64,000 nucleotides of DNA from Paenibacillus dendritiformis (GCF_945605565.1 NZ_OX216966.1:3898001-3962000), one strand, 5' to 3'. Shown: positions 34,765 through 43,526, counted from the first letter of the stretch. A program made the numbers and translations. Notes: generated by a model not told the origin, from the sequence alone.

Positions 34765-34880
34765 CCCCCTATAAGATAAAAGGTGAACTGTTATGCTCTC
34801 ATTTTCCAGATTGTGCAAATGCAAACCCCCTATCCCGTAATTTCTTTGCCGCGAATCGAGATTTTCGAATTTATAGGGGG
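34765..34880 (+). promoter_or_regulatory. Translation attenuator: two CCCCCTAT copies against an ATAGGGGG ribosome site
   Basis: CCCCCTAT occurs at 34765-34772 and 34826-34833; ATAGGGGG at 34873-34880 is the ribosome site of the MFS gene and is fully complementary to both. The second copy lies inside the end of a 15-codon leader ORF. Pairing would hide the ribosome site; a stalled ribosome on the leader would free it, as in cat and erm leaders. Confidence 0.6.
34793..34840 (+). CDS. Leader peptide, 15 residues, of the MFS exporter attenuator
   Basis: ATG follows AAAAGGTGA by seven bases and encodes MLSFSRLCKCKPPIP before TAA. Its proline codons CCC CCT overlap the second CCCCCTAT element. 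Consecutive prolines slow ribosomes, which would fit a stalling role. The ORF is too short to be judged by homology. Confidence 0.55.
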   Translation: MLSFSRLCKCKPPIP

Positions 34881-34889
34881 ATATTCGCA

Positions 34890-36077
34890 GTGCAAAGAAA
34901 AATCTCAACACCATCATTATTGTTGCTCATTGTTTTAGTTGGTTTTCCGCAAATTAGCGAAACGATATATACGCCGTCCTTGCCGGATATCGCTAATCAT
35001 CTGCAGGCAAGCGGCAACATGATTCAACTGACGCTAAGCATATACTTCCTCGGTTTCGCCTGCGGCGTTTTTTGCTGGGGAAGGCTCTCGGATTCCATCG
35101 GGCGGCGTCCCGCCTTGCTGTGGGGAATCTTCGTCTATGGGCTGGGAAGCTTGGGCTGTTATCTGTCTCCTTCGGTGGAATGGTTATTGGTAAGCCGTTT
35201 CATTCAGGCCTTTGGAGCCAGTACCGGTTCCGTTGTGACGCAGACCATTTTGCGGGAGAGTATCGATGGAGCCAAGCGTCATGCCGTGTTTGCTCAAATT
35301 TCCGCAGCGCTTGCCTTCACGCCCGCAATCGGGCCCTTGATTGGCGGATGGATGGATCAAGCGCTTGGTTTCCGGGCGGTGTTCGCCACCCTGGTTGTGA
35401 TGAGCATTGCTATCTTTATGTACACGCTGGCGGCTCTGCCTGAGACAAGAGTGTCCGCCACGGCGAAGGTCAGCACATTGGCGGTAGCCAAGCGCCTCGC
35501 TTCGGACGGCAGAATATGGGCCTTTGGTTTTCTCATTGGCGCCACCAATGGCATCTTGTTCAGCTACTATGCCGAAGCGCCCTTTATTTTTATTGAATTT
35601 TTTGAGATGAACCCGGGGATGTTCGGTTTTTTCGGTATTATGGTAGCGATGTCTTCCATAGTCGGGGCGATGTTGTCGAAAAAACTGGTCGCCAGATTTC
35701 CGGCAGAACGAATCATCCTGATGGGTTGTAGCGTGACGGCTGTCGGAGCTATATGCCTTACGGCTCTGGCTCTGTACGGAATAAGCCCGTCCGCTATTTA
35801 CTTGGTTCTTATGGTAGCCTGCATCTTTATCCTCTTGCTGGGGATCGGCATGGCGATTCCGAACTGCCTGAGCTTGGCGCTCGTCCAATATGGCGATGTG
35901 CTTGGTACGGCGGGCGCCATTTTCGGATTAGGCTACTATGTGGTGGTCAGCCTGATTACGAGCGGCATGAGTTACTTGCATAATGATTCCTTAGTCACGA
36001 TGCCCGCTTATTTTCTCGTATTGGCCCTCATGATGCTCCTGGTCAGCCGCAAGGTGGCGAGACCCGTGACGAAGTAA
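34890..36077 (+). CDS. Bcr/CflA-type MFS drug exporter
   Basis: A 395-residue transporter with twelve hydrophobic helices. The first loop motif is GRLSDSIGRRPALLWG near residue 64 and helix 4-5 has RFIQAFGASTGSVVTQTILRE, both typical of Bcr/CflA drug:H+ antiporters (bicyclomycin, chloramphenicol type). The GTG start follows ATAGGGGG by nine bases; that ribosome site can pair with CCCCCTAT in the leader. Induction by a ribosome-acting drug is the natural hypothesis. A hairpin at 36108-36150 closes the gene. Confidence 0.9.
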   Translation: MQRKISTPSLLLLIVLVGFPQISETIYTPSLPDIANHLQASGNMIQLTLSIYFLGFACGVFCWGRLSDSIGRRPALLWGIFVYGLGSLGCYLSPSVEWLLVSRFIQAFGASTGSVVTQTILRESIDGAKRHAVFAQISAALAFTPAIGPLIGGWMDQALGFRAVFATLVVMSIAIFMYTLAALPETRVSATAKVSTLAVAKRLASDGRIWAFGFLIGATNGILFSYYAEAPFIFIEFFEMNPGMFGFFGIMVAMSSIVGAMLSKKLVARFPAERIILMGCSVTAVGAICLTALALYGISPSAIYLVLMVACIFILLLGIGMAIPNCLSLALVQYGDVLGTAGAIFGLGYYVVVSLITSGMSYLHNDSLVTMPAYFLVLALMMLLVSRKVARPVTK

Positions 36078-36107
36078 GTTGGGACAATTGAATAAGTAAC
36101 GAAGAAG

Positions 36108-36150
36108 GGGCTGTCTCATTAAGTAGTATTTAGCTACAGTGAGACAGCCC
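36108..36150. terminator. Terminator after the MFS gene
   Basis: GGGCTGTCTCA and TGAGACAGCCC form a perfect 11-bp stem around a 21-base loop. There is little T after it. Confidence 0.55.
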
Positions 36151-36235
36151 TCCTGATTCTCAAGCCTCGACTTTCGAAAAAATGCAAAAAACGCAGTTTT
36201 CCCTTATGATGTTTACTCCGTTACAGGCATTCCTG

Positions 36236-36360
36236 CAAAATCGCATGAATTTCAGCCAATGCAATAGATAGAAAGCAAAAATCTGCGGAAATATTGTACT
36301 TTTGCAGGAATTTCGTAAAATATCGGCTCAAATAGCGAAAATTCCTGCTTTGACCAGGCT
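36236..36360. repeat. Dispersed intergenic repeat, copy B
   Basis: CCTGCAAAATCGCATGAATTTC ... TTTTGCAGGAATTTCG and AAAATTCCTGC are mirrored pieces of the same family seen near 5640 and 38310. The stretch holds no ORF of note. Three short units of 19-20 bp (GCATCATCGCC, GCATTATCGGCC, GCATCGTTGCC) follow at 36550, 36569 and 36589. Confidence 0.5.
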
Positions 36361-36638
36361 GTTGGAAAACCCCTGTTTTTTTGCGAAGGGGTGGAGATGG
36401 TCCATTTTCCTCATCCAAACTTGGCTCTCAGAGCGTTTTTAAATCGATTTTTTCTACCGGGTGAAGAGATCCATCACAGGTAAAAAGTCCCAAAGACTAC
36501 TCAATAGCCTGATTTTACGGGATCCAAGCGACCGCGTCGGATGCTGGGGGCATCATCGCCTTCAGGAAGCATTATCGGCCTGCTGGAAGCATCGTTGCCT
36601 CCTGGGGCTTGGACGTGCGGAGGAAATTGCTGCTATTT

Positions 36639-38271
36639 AAGTCAATTTCATAATTCCTTTCGTTCAAAGGGGTTGGACTAAGCCAAAATTGCAGATTCAT
36701 TTTTTTTTTTGAAGATTACGCAACCTTCTTAGCTTCAAGGATGCTTTTGTTTAGGCGGTCTAACGCAAGTTTGCATAGGGTGTATGTCAGACAACTCAAG
36801 TCTAGATCGACAAAAGCACGTTTCTTCAGTTTTCTGCTTGAGCCCAATTCCATGTACAGCTTCAAATAGGCAAAAACACGTTCAATCGCTACTCGCTGCT
36901 TGAATAGTTCAGTAAACTTTTTGCTTCCACGTCCGGGTGCAGTGTATTTCCGAACATCTTCATCAATGCGAAATTTGAAAACTTTCTGGCAGCCGTCCGC
37001 TTGAAACGGGCAGGAGGCACATTCCTTTGGCCTTGTGAATTTTATGGTATCTCGCTTGGCATCGTAACTGTCGTAGACGTACGCATGACCTTGCTTGCAA
37101 GTCTGGCGAAAGTGCTTATCCACCCCTTCAGGTAGCTTGCTGCGATGGATAAGCGGGATGATCGGTAACGCACCAATATCCCGGATTTGGCGGTAAACCG
37201 GTTCGCTGTCATACCCCTTATCAGCTAGCACATAGTTTGGTTTGAGAGAGGGAAATCGCTCCTTCATATATTTCAGAAGAACAATCGCCGCTCGCTGATC
37301 GTTCACATGAGCAGAACAGGTCACTCCGGCCACAATGTACTGGCTTTGGCAATCCACCAAGAGATTCTGTTTGTAGCCATGCCAATATTTCACCCGGCGC
37401 CGCCCTCCCCGTGGGTCACCCTTTGCACCTACACTTGCGTGTTGCGGCATATCAGCGAGAAGCTGCTCGTAAGTGGCGGGCAACATATCGGCGACCTCCC
37501 GTTCAAATAGGCTGAGCGAGGCCTCGTACGCTTCAACTTCGGCACGCCAAGCCGCTTCTTCGGCTTTCGGAACGCGTCCACGCTTTGCACGCTTGGGTTT
37601 CTCTGGTTTAGGTTTCTCTTCTGCCTTGCTGGCAGACTCGTCCAGAAAAGTAGGTTCGTCGGTTTCGGGCGAGAGCTCCGGTAATGATTTACCGGCGTCC
37701 AAATGGGGATTGCGATCAAAGGACTCGATGTGAGAAGAATCTATGGCCAGTACATTTCCCTCAAGAAACCCTTCCGTGATGTTCTCCTGTGTCGTTCGAA
37801 AGAAACCGCATTGACTGAGCTTTGTAGTGAGCCGGGAATAGGCTGCTTCGCTGGGCACTCGATCGGAACCGGTAAAACGGCAGCGAGTACGAAATTCAAG
37901 ACTTTCCTTCAAACGGCTGACCAAATCCTTGGTAAAGCGGATGTGCTCCATTTTGCCGATGACGAGTGAGTAGATCATCGCTCTTGTATTTAAACTTTCA
38001 GGACGGCCCCGACGATTGTAGCTGCTAATGGCGTGAAGAATTTTTCCGATCGGCAGATGTTCTAAAACGAAATCCGCTTTAGGGGCAGGCGCCATTTTCA
38101 TCATTTCCTCAAAGGAAAACAGCTCTTCTTGTCGAATATGATACATGGGAGTACTCCTTTCTCAGTTTTTTGGTTTAGTCACCTATAACTTCGAGAAAAT
38201 GGGGAGGTACTCCTTTTTTCTGTGCCTAAAACTCCAGCAACCGCAAGGGTTTCGAATTATGAAATTGACTT
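36639..38271. mobile_element. Complete insertion sequence, 1633 bp
   Basis: The ends are AAGTCAATTTCATAATTC at 36639-36656 and its exact reverse complement at 38254-38271 (18-bp perfect inverted repeats). ATTT flanks both sides (36635-36638 and 38272-38275), a 4-bp target duplication. One intact transposase gene fills it. Removing the element and one ATTT rejoins GAAATTGCTGCTATTTTACAG (21-base stretch, split at ATTT) with GAATTTCGG, which matches the dispersed repeat family. Confidence 0.85.
36716..38146 (-). CDS. DDE transposase of the insertion sequence (IS1182-like)
   Basis: A 476-residue transposase. An N-terminal DUF772-like region (RFTKDLVSRLKESLEFR) is followed by the catalytic core: first Asp in LAIDSSHIESFD near residue 135, second in VLADKGYDSEP near 310, and Glu in QRVAIERVFAYLKLY near 425. 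A Cys-rich segment CASCPFQADGC near 380 is like IS1182 members, though I am not certain of the family. The frame is intact and an AAAGGAG site precedes the start, so the element may be active. It is not closely similar to the remnant at 6285-6772. Confidence 0.88.
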   Translation of the reverse strand: MYHIRQEELFSFEEMMKMAPAPKADFVLEHLPIGKILHAISSYNRRGRPESLNTRAMIYSLVIGKMEHIRFTKDLVSRLKESLEFRTRCRFTGSDRVPSEAAYSRLTTKLSQCGFFRTTQENITEGFLEGNVLAIDSSHIESFDRNPHLDAGKSLPELSPETDEPTFLDESASKAEEKPKPEKPKRAKRGRVPKAEEAAWRAEVEAYEASLSLFEREVADMLPATYEQLLADMPQHASVGAKGDPRGGRRRVKYWHGYKQNLLVDCQSQYIVAGVTCSAHVNDQRAAIVLLKYMKERFPSLKPNYVLADKGYDSEPVYRQIRDIGALPIIPLIHRSKLPEGVDKHFRQTCKQGHAYVYDSYDAKRDTIKFTRPKECASCPFQADGCQKVFKFRIDEDVRKYTAPGRGSKKFTELFKQRVAIERVFAYLKLYMELGSSRKLKKRAFVDLDLSCLTYTLCKLALDRLNKSILEAKKVA

Positions 38272-38299
38272 ATTTTACAGGAATTTCGGCTTAATGAGT

Positions 38300-38560
38300 C
38301 CACATCCCGAGGAATTGCTGCAAATCTACATCATTTTAGGCCCTTTTGCTTCAAGCCGAAGCGAAACCGAGGAAATTCCTGTAATTTTGCAGGATTCCCT
38401 TTCTGGAAAAGTTGTCCATATCGAATTGCTGTATTTATGCAGGATTTCGCGTACCGAATAGGCGTGTCTTGAGAAATCGTGGAGTTTTGCGGATTTCGCC
38501 TGCCGGATGGGCGTGTCTAGGGAAATGGTGCAGTTTTCAGGCCGGTAGAAATATCCATTT
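38300..38560. repeat. Dispersed intergenic repeat, copy C
   Basis: CTGCAAATCTACATCATTT near 38319, GAGGAAATTCCTGTAATTTTG with CAGGATT near 38370-38395, and GAATTGCTGTATTTATGCAG with GATTTCGCG near 38423 belong to the family at 5640 and 36240. The rest of 38147-38732 outside the IS end shows no gene. Confidence 0.55.
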
Positions 38561-38732
38561 CCTACTCAAAACTTCTTTCTCAACAGCCTGATTGCCGCAG
38601 GATTTCACTGCCTCATCCATCTTCCGCCGCTTTTCCTTCCATCGTTTTCCCGCCTCTATATTCTCTGTTGCCCCGTCTTGCCCTGCATCCTTGTGCACTT
38701 CCAATGGCAGCCTCTTTTATTGGTTTCAGTTA

Positions 38733-39179
38733 TTAACGAAGCTCCGTGCTAATCCTTTCCCTCCATTTCAATAGATTTGCGATTGCATTTTGTTCACCGC
38801 CCATGTAGATATCTTCAATGGTCATGGACCAATGTTTATAGCTCCGTTTTCTTTCTTGATTAGGAAGAGGATTGGTGATTTTGCCTGCGTTGCTTACGAG
38901 CTCACGATTTCTTTTCAGAATATAGGCCGTGTCCCATTCATTATCATAGGCGTCGATAAATAAACGAACCAGGAGCCGGTAACCTTCCTCTGTAAAATTG
39001 GAAGGATGCTGTATCATGTAACAGGCAACAAGCCAAAAATGCAAGGCATATAGTTCCGGATCACGATGCTCCCAAGCAAGAGGGAAACCGAATAGGTCAT
39101 GGCAAGAAAACCCATCGATTCCTTGCGCCCCGCATTCCACACATCTTCCTGACTCCATCATTGTGCTGTTATCAACCAC
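38733..39179 (-). CDS. DUF5946-like protein
   Basis: A protein of about 148 residues with a zinc-ribbon-like CVECGAQ near the start, FSCHDLFG, then LYALHFWLVACYMIQHPSNF near 45 and KHWSMTIEDIYMGG near 115. This order fits DUF5946, of unknown function. The start is uncertain: GTG at 39179 is ten bases behind GGAGGT; ATG codons at 39161 and 39158 are farther, GTG at 39191 is too close. Confidence 0.6.
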   Translation of the reverse strand: MVDNSTMMESGRCVECGAQGIDGFSCHDLFGFPLAWEHRDPELYALHFWLVACYMIQHPSNFTEEGYRLLVRLFIDAYDNEWDTAYILKRNRELVSNAGKITNPLPNQERKRSYKHWSMTIEDIYMGGEQNAIANLLKWRERISTELR

Positions 39180-39263
39180 TATAGAATACACCTCCGATCA
39201 AAACTGCTGCTTACCCAAGTTTACAACCATGCCGTTACGTTTGGTCAAGCTCATTTTTGTTTA

Positions 39264-39700
39264 TTGACGCTGGCGTTTCATTTCGACGGAGAAAAGGTTC
39301 GGACTCCCGCGATGGAGAACCGCGAACTCCAGATGGAAGACAGCGGACGGAGTACGCGATTTTTACAAGCACGGGCTGCCCTCAAGCAGCAAGGAATGCC
39401 TCTCGGTGAAGCGCATCTCTATTTTGGATACAGGAACGAAGCGGATTTTATTTACCGTGGAGAACTCGAGCAATATGAAAGAGAGGGTATCGTCACGCTT
39501 CATACCGCTTTTTCCCGTGCGCCCGGGGTATCCAAAACCTATGTGCAGCATTTGATGAACGCAGCGCCGCTGAACTCATTTCTATGCTTACCGGCCAAGG
39601 GCGGCTTTATATTTGCGGGGACGGCGGCCATGCTAAGATTGATCGCATATACAGCAGCATCCCAATTTCTCGAACCGAGAGGCTGGGATGCTGCTGTCTT
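39264..39700 (+). pseudogene. Remnant of a CYP102-type P450 reductase domain
   Basis: The stretch FLQARAALKQQGMPLGEAHL, YFGYRNEADFIYRGELEQYE and VTLHTAFSRAPGVSKTYVQH is the NADPH-binding end of P450 BM3-like or sulfite-reductase-like flavoproteins. After about 39560 the conserved end ELISMLTGQGRLYICGDG continues in another frame. The FAD/FMN and P450 parts are missing, so this is a fragment with a frameshift. Confidence 0.7.
39653..39695. terminator. Terminator-like hairpin of the sugar operon
   Basis: AGCAGCATCCCA and TGGGATGCTGCT form a perfect 12-bp stem around a 19-base loop, 15 bases past the stop of the minus-strand MFS gene. Confidence 0.55.
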
Positions 39701-39709
39701 AGGCAAGTC

Positions 39710-40900
39710 TTATGAATCAGGCTGATCTGCCTGCTTCGGTGTGCGAATCAGGAATGCCAGGATGCTGATGATGGCGGTAAAGACGAAGAGCAGATTGAAG
39801 CCATTCTGAATGCCGAACGCTTCCGATACTTGTCCGATCAGAATACCGACAACCGCTCCTCCCAGGCCGGATGCGACATAGATGACGCCCTGCAGGGAGC
39901 CCGCCTGCTTCGTCAGCTTGGAGGCGATCCCTTGCGCGGTCGGGAACAGGACGGACATGGCGAGCCCGAATAGCATAATCAAGTAGCTGAAGCTCGTCAT
40001 GAACATGCGCCCGAGCACGAGGGAGGCAAGCGCGAACAGCGAGAAGGCAACCAAGGTGCGCCGTTCGCCCAACTTGTAGATGATGAACCCGCCGACGAAG
40101 CGTCCGATGGTGAACAAAAAGGCGAAGCTGGCAATAATATACCCCGCAGTCGAGGCCTTCTGATCCGCAGTCATTCCTGCGATATCCAGAGAATTGTACA
40201 GGATAGGGAAGAAGTTCAGGAACCCGGCTTCCGCCGCGACATAGAACAGAATGAAGAGGATGACGAACAATATCTGGCGATCCTGGAACAGCTGCAAGAC
40301 CGATGTCAGACTGACTTTATCCTGACCTTGATCTGCGGCTGTCTTCGCTGGCTTGAAGGACAGCAGAGCGAACAAGATGAGAACAATGAGAGCCGATACC
40401 CCGATATAGAAATATCGCCAGCTCATATTTTGCGCAAACATGACATTCAATAGAATCGGCGTGACGATCATGCCGACACCGAACAGCGCATTAGCCAGAT
40501 TGAAGATGACACCCGCGCGTTCCTTGAAGTAGGTAGGGATGATGGTAGCGACCGATACGGTCATGGAACCGATGCCAAGCCCGACAATCAGATAGAAGCC
40601 GAGAAAGAATGCGACGGTAAAGGAAGCGCTTGTTCCGATAAGTCCGATGATCATCAGCACGGTGCCGACGCTCATGACGGCTTTGATGCCTTTGCGGTCA
40701 GCGAAAATGCCGGCGATGAGGCTGGCCAGCAGAAAGCCGATTTGGAAGATCGATACCATGACACCAACCTGGCTAATATCGAGTTGAATATCATGCTGGA
40801 CCCGTTCCAAAATAATCCCTTTCGTATTTTGAATGCCGCCCAATACAAACATCGTCGCAAAGATGAGGAAAAAGATGATAGAACGCTGTATTTTTGGCAT
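39710..40900 (-). CDS. MFS transporter, probably for a sugar or oligosaccharide
   Basis: A 396-residue transporter with twelve hydrophobic helices and the loop GIFADRKGIKAVMSVG near residue 60. It begins MPKIQRSIIFFLIFATMFVL with AGAAGGGA upstream; the frame extends to 41050 but those residues overlap the upstream gene. It is two bases from the end of the glycosidase-like gene and shares the operon with a ROK regulator, so sugar uptake or efflux is likely. Specificity unknown. Confidence 0.87.
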   Translation of the reverse strand: MPKIQRSIIFFLIFATMFVLGGIQNTKGIILERVQHDIQLDISQVGVMVSIFQIGFLLASLIAGIFADRKGIKAVMSVGTVLMIIGLIGTSASFTVAFFLGFYLIVGLGIGSMTVSVATIIPTYFKERAGVIFNLANALFGVGMIVTPILLNVMFAQNMSWRYFYIGVSALIVLILFALLSFKPAKTAADQGQDKVSLTSVLQLFQDRQILFVILFILFYVAAEAGFLNFFPILYNSLDIAGMTADQKASTAGYIIASFAFLFTIGRFVGGFIIYKLGERRTLVAFSLFALASLVLGRMFMTSFSYLIMLFGLAMSVLFPTAQGIASKLTKQAGSLQGVIYVASGLGGAVVGILIGQVSEAFGIQNGFNLLFVFTAIISILAFLIRTPKQADQPDS

Positions 40901-40902
40901 GA

Positions 40903-42183
40903 TTAGTTCGTTCCCTTCTCTCGATGACTTTGAATCGCTTCGAATAGTTCGCTGGCAGCCCAACCATAGCAATAATAGAGCAGTTCGTCGGCAGCGCTGT
41001 TCTCCCCGGCCTTGACGGCCTCGATCAGGTTGTCCGGCGTTATATTCCACATCTGTATGCCACTGAAGATCCGTGTGCCCGGGGCCGACTGAGCCCGTAC
41101 GATATTATTCTGATCGGCCACGAATTGAATCGGGAAGCCTTCGGTCTTGAACGTCTCATACGACAAATCATATGGCAGCTGGAAAAAGCGCTTGAATGCC
41201 CGGAATGCGGCTTCCTGCTCCTCGGGCGTATGGGCCAAATGATGAATCAGCCCTTGCACGTCCGCGCCGCCTCCCAGCTTATGATAAGGAAAATGCTTCA
41301 GGGCAGGGGAGAGCTTCGTCAGGCTGGCATAATTCTGGCCAAGCATCCAACTGTATGCGGGCGGCCACAGATCGAGCCAGATCGTGAAGTCTTCATTCAC
41401 TTGTCTGACCCGGGCGATCAATCGTTCCACGAAGCTGGATACGCTTTCTTGACGGAATGCAATCCATGATTGAAGCCGTTCATTCTGCCCGGCGAATTCG
41501 ACAGCCTCGTCGAACTGCTTATCCTGCAGCAGCCGGGCCCACGCGCGCAATGCATCCTGAATCGCGCCGGCATCGAGGCCTTGCTGGTTCATTTTCTCCT
41601 GGCAATGCGGGCAGAAGCAGGTCAAGAGGCCTCTCGGATTGACATCCTCTCCCGCCCAATCCGGATAGCGGATGCGATCGATCATATAGGAAGTGAAGCC
41701 GTAGCGCTTGTACAGATCGACAAATGCCTTCTCCCAAAAGTCAATCACATCGGGAGCGTTCGGGCACAGCCAGTGGGGAATGGCCCGTCCGTCCATGTCG
41801 GTGACGAGATTGTTCTCCAGCAGCGCCCCTTCGAAATGGCCGTTCAATATATTGAGCCATGGAATGACTTCGAACTCCTCGTCCTGCAGCGCTTCCTTGA
41901 TTATGAGAAGCGGATCGCTCTCTTCCGACAGAGACGGCTCCCGATGCTGATCCAGCCCGGATTCGAGATACGAAGGCAGGATGGCATGCATCGTGCCTGT
42001 GCCGTAGACGACGTCATGCACGGGATTGCGAGGCAAGATCCCGACCGGATACGGATTGCGTTCGAAGATCGTATTCACTTCAGGGAAGATGTACTTCACA
42101 TCTTTCAATTTACGAATGTAATCAATGATCTGCGGCATACCTTCATCCAAAATATCATGCGGGTGTAATTGAATGCCTGACAT
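40903..42183 (-). CDS. TIM-barrel glycosidase-like protein
   Basis: A 426-residue protein with the look of the putative glycosyl hydrolase-like (GHL10/DUF4015-type) TIM barrels: IFPEVNTIFERNPY near 35, WLNILNGHFEG near 115, CPNAPDVIDFWEKAFVDLYK near 150, YMIDRIRYPDWAG near 180 and FTIWLDLWPPAYSWML near 270. Acidic residues in these strand ends may be catalytic but I cannot assign them. CFCPHCQEKM is a Cys pair typical of the group. It has no signal peptide, so it acts inside the cell. Sandwiched between a ROK regulator and a transporter. Confidence 0.65.
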   Translation of the reverse strand: MSGIQLHPHDILDEGMPQIIDYIRKLKDVKYIFPEVNTIFERNPYPVGILPRNPVHDVVYGTGTMHAILPSYLESGLDQHREPSLSEESDPLLIIKEALQDEEFEVIPWLNILNGHFEGALLENNLVTDMDGRAIPHWLCPNAPDVIDFWEKAFVDLYKRYGFTSYMIDRIRYPDWAGEDVNPRGLLTCFCPHCQEKMNQQGLDAGAIQDALRAWARLLQDKQFDEAVEFAGQNERLQSWIAFRQESVSSFVERLIARVRQVNEDFTIWLDLWPPAYSWMLGQNYASLTKLSPALKHFPYHKLGGGADVQGLIHHLAHTPEEQEAAFRAFKRFFQLPYDLSYETFKTEGFPIQFVADQNNIVRAQSAPGTRIFSGIQMWNITPDNLIEAVKAGENSAADELLYYCYGWAASELFEAIQSHREKGTN

Positions 42184-42203
42184 GGTGCTCCACGCTCCTT
42201 CGA

Positions 42204-43376
42204 TTAGTAAAGTTGTTTGTCTTGCATAAATTGCAAAGCGGGAAATGCCTGGTTCAAGCCTAATATCGCAATGCCCTGCAGCGCCGAATGATGCTGCATG
42301 CCGGATATTTCAATCGATACGTCCGTCACATCGGTCGTATGGAGACGTATTTTGCGATGGAGCCGTTCCAACCGCAGTGACTGGGTCACGCCTCCCATCA
42401 GCAATATTTTCTCGGGATTGAGCAGCGCAATAATATTGAGAATGCCAATTGCCAATTGATCCTCGAATTGGTCTACCAGATAGCTGGCTTGCAAGTCGCC
42501 CTGTTCCGCGAGCAGGAACACATCCTTGGCGGTTACCGGGCGATGAAATAAAGCGGTTGCAGCCTCTTCCAGTCCGGAGCCGGAGCAGAGCTTCTCGAAA
42601 TGGCCCTTCGCGGAAGGCGAGTACAGCTGAGGCTTCCGGAACAGCATATAGCCGATTTCGCCCGCCGCGTTGTTGGCCCCTCGAATCACTTTGCCGTCGA
42701 TGAGCACTGCCGAGCCAAGTCCAGTGCCGATTCCGATCAGCACCGCGGAGTTCAGATGGCGGAACGCCCCGGCGTACATCTCGCCGACAAGGGCGGAGCG
42801 TACGTCATTCTCAATCGTGACGGGCACATGGAACCGCTCTTGGAAAAATTGCGCTAACGGCACGTTCGTCCACTCCGGCAGATTGGGAGATCCTTCTAAT
42901 ACGATGCCCGCAATCGGGTCGACGATACCCGGAGTCGCGATGCTGATAAAAGCGAGACGCTCGGCCGGTTGTCCCGAATGCGCAATAAATGCGCTGATAT
43001 CGTCCGCCATTTGCGATAAAAATTCCCGGCTCGAGGCGAGGCGATAGGTAGCCACCGTCCTGTCCATCATGCATTCGCCAGCAAGATTGTACAGTCCAAG
43101 ATGGATGGTTGTCCCGCCCAGATCAACGGCGACGCCGAAGGCGGCGTTCTTGGAGAAATGAAGCCGCGTGCCGCGCTTGCTTGCGTCGGCCTCATCCTTC
43201 TCGTCGAATATAAGCTTCTCGTCGATAAGCGCCTTCACGATATCGGATACGGTCGCCTTCGTAATTCCTGAATGCTTCGCGATATCCGTCCGGGAGAGGG
43301 GGCCTTTGTCCTTAATAATATTGAGGACCAATTCCTTGTTCAGCTTGCGGATCGTACTTGGTAAATTTGCCTGCAT
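42204..43376 (-). CDS. ROK-family transcriptional repressor (NagC/XylR type)
   Basis: A 390-residue protein: winged helix at 10-70 (GPLSRTDIAKHSGITKATVS), then an ASKHA sugar-kinase-like domain with VAVDLGGTTIHLGL near 85 and GIGTGLGSAVLIDG near 215. The usual ROK zinc motif (GHxxx...CxCGxxGCxE) is missing: the corresponding region reads GEIGYMLFRKPQLYS with a single Cys. The protein is therefore a sensor rather than a kinase. It is the first gene of the operon and probably represses it through the palindromes at 43417 and 43505. Confidence 0.9.
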   Translation of the reverse strand: MQANLPSTIRKLNKELVLNIIKDKGPLSRTDIAKHSGITKATVSDIVKALIDEKLIFDEKDEADASKRGTRLHFSKNAAFGVAVDLGGTTIHLGLYNLAGECMMDRTVATYRLASSREFLSQMADDISAFIAHSGQPAERLAFISIATPGIVDPIAGIVLEGSPNLPEWTNVPLAQFFQERFHVPVTIENDVRSALVGEMYAGAFRHLNSAVLIGIGTGLGSAVLIDGKVIRGANNAAGEIGYMLFRKPQLYSPSAKGHFEKLCSGSGLEEAATALFHRPVTAKDVFLLAEQGDLQASYLVDQFEDQLAIGILNIIALLNPEKILLMGGVTQSLRLERLHRKIRLHTTDVTDVSIEISGMQHHSALQGIAILGLNQAFPALQFMQDKQLY

Positions 43377-43416
43377 CGTTCCTGATCAACTTCTTTCCCG
43401 TTGTAGTCCCTTATTC

Positions 43417-43443
43417 TTTTAAGTTTATAATATAAACTTAAAA
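43417..43443. promoter_or_regulatory. Operator of the ROK operon
   Basis: Arms TTTTAAGTTTATA and TATAAACTTAAAA flank a single A: a perfect 27-base palindrome 41 bases before the ROK start. Length and AT content fit XylR-type operators. Confidence 0.7.
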
Positions 43444-43503
43444 TGCTTTTAAAAAAGGATTATTGAACTTCTTCGCATAAATGTAAGGGCTTTATTCTCT
43501 ATA

Positions 43504-43526
43504 TAAGTTTATAATACATCCTTAAA
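43504..43526. promoter_or_regulatory. Second, partial operator 84 bp upstream
   Basis: TAAGTTTATAATA recurs at 43504, exactly 84 bases (eight turns) from the first copy; its second arm (TCCTTAAA) is weaker. Confidence 0.5.
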
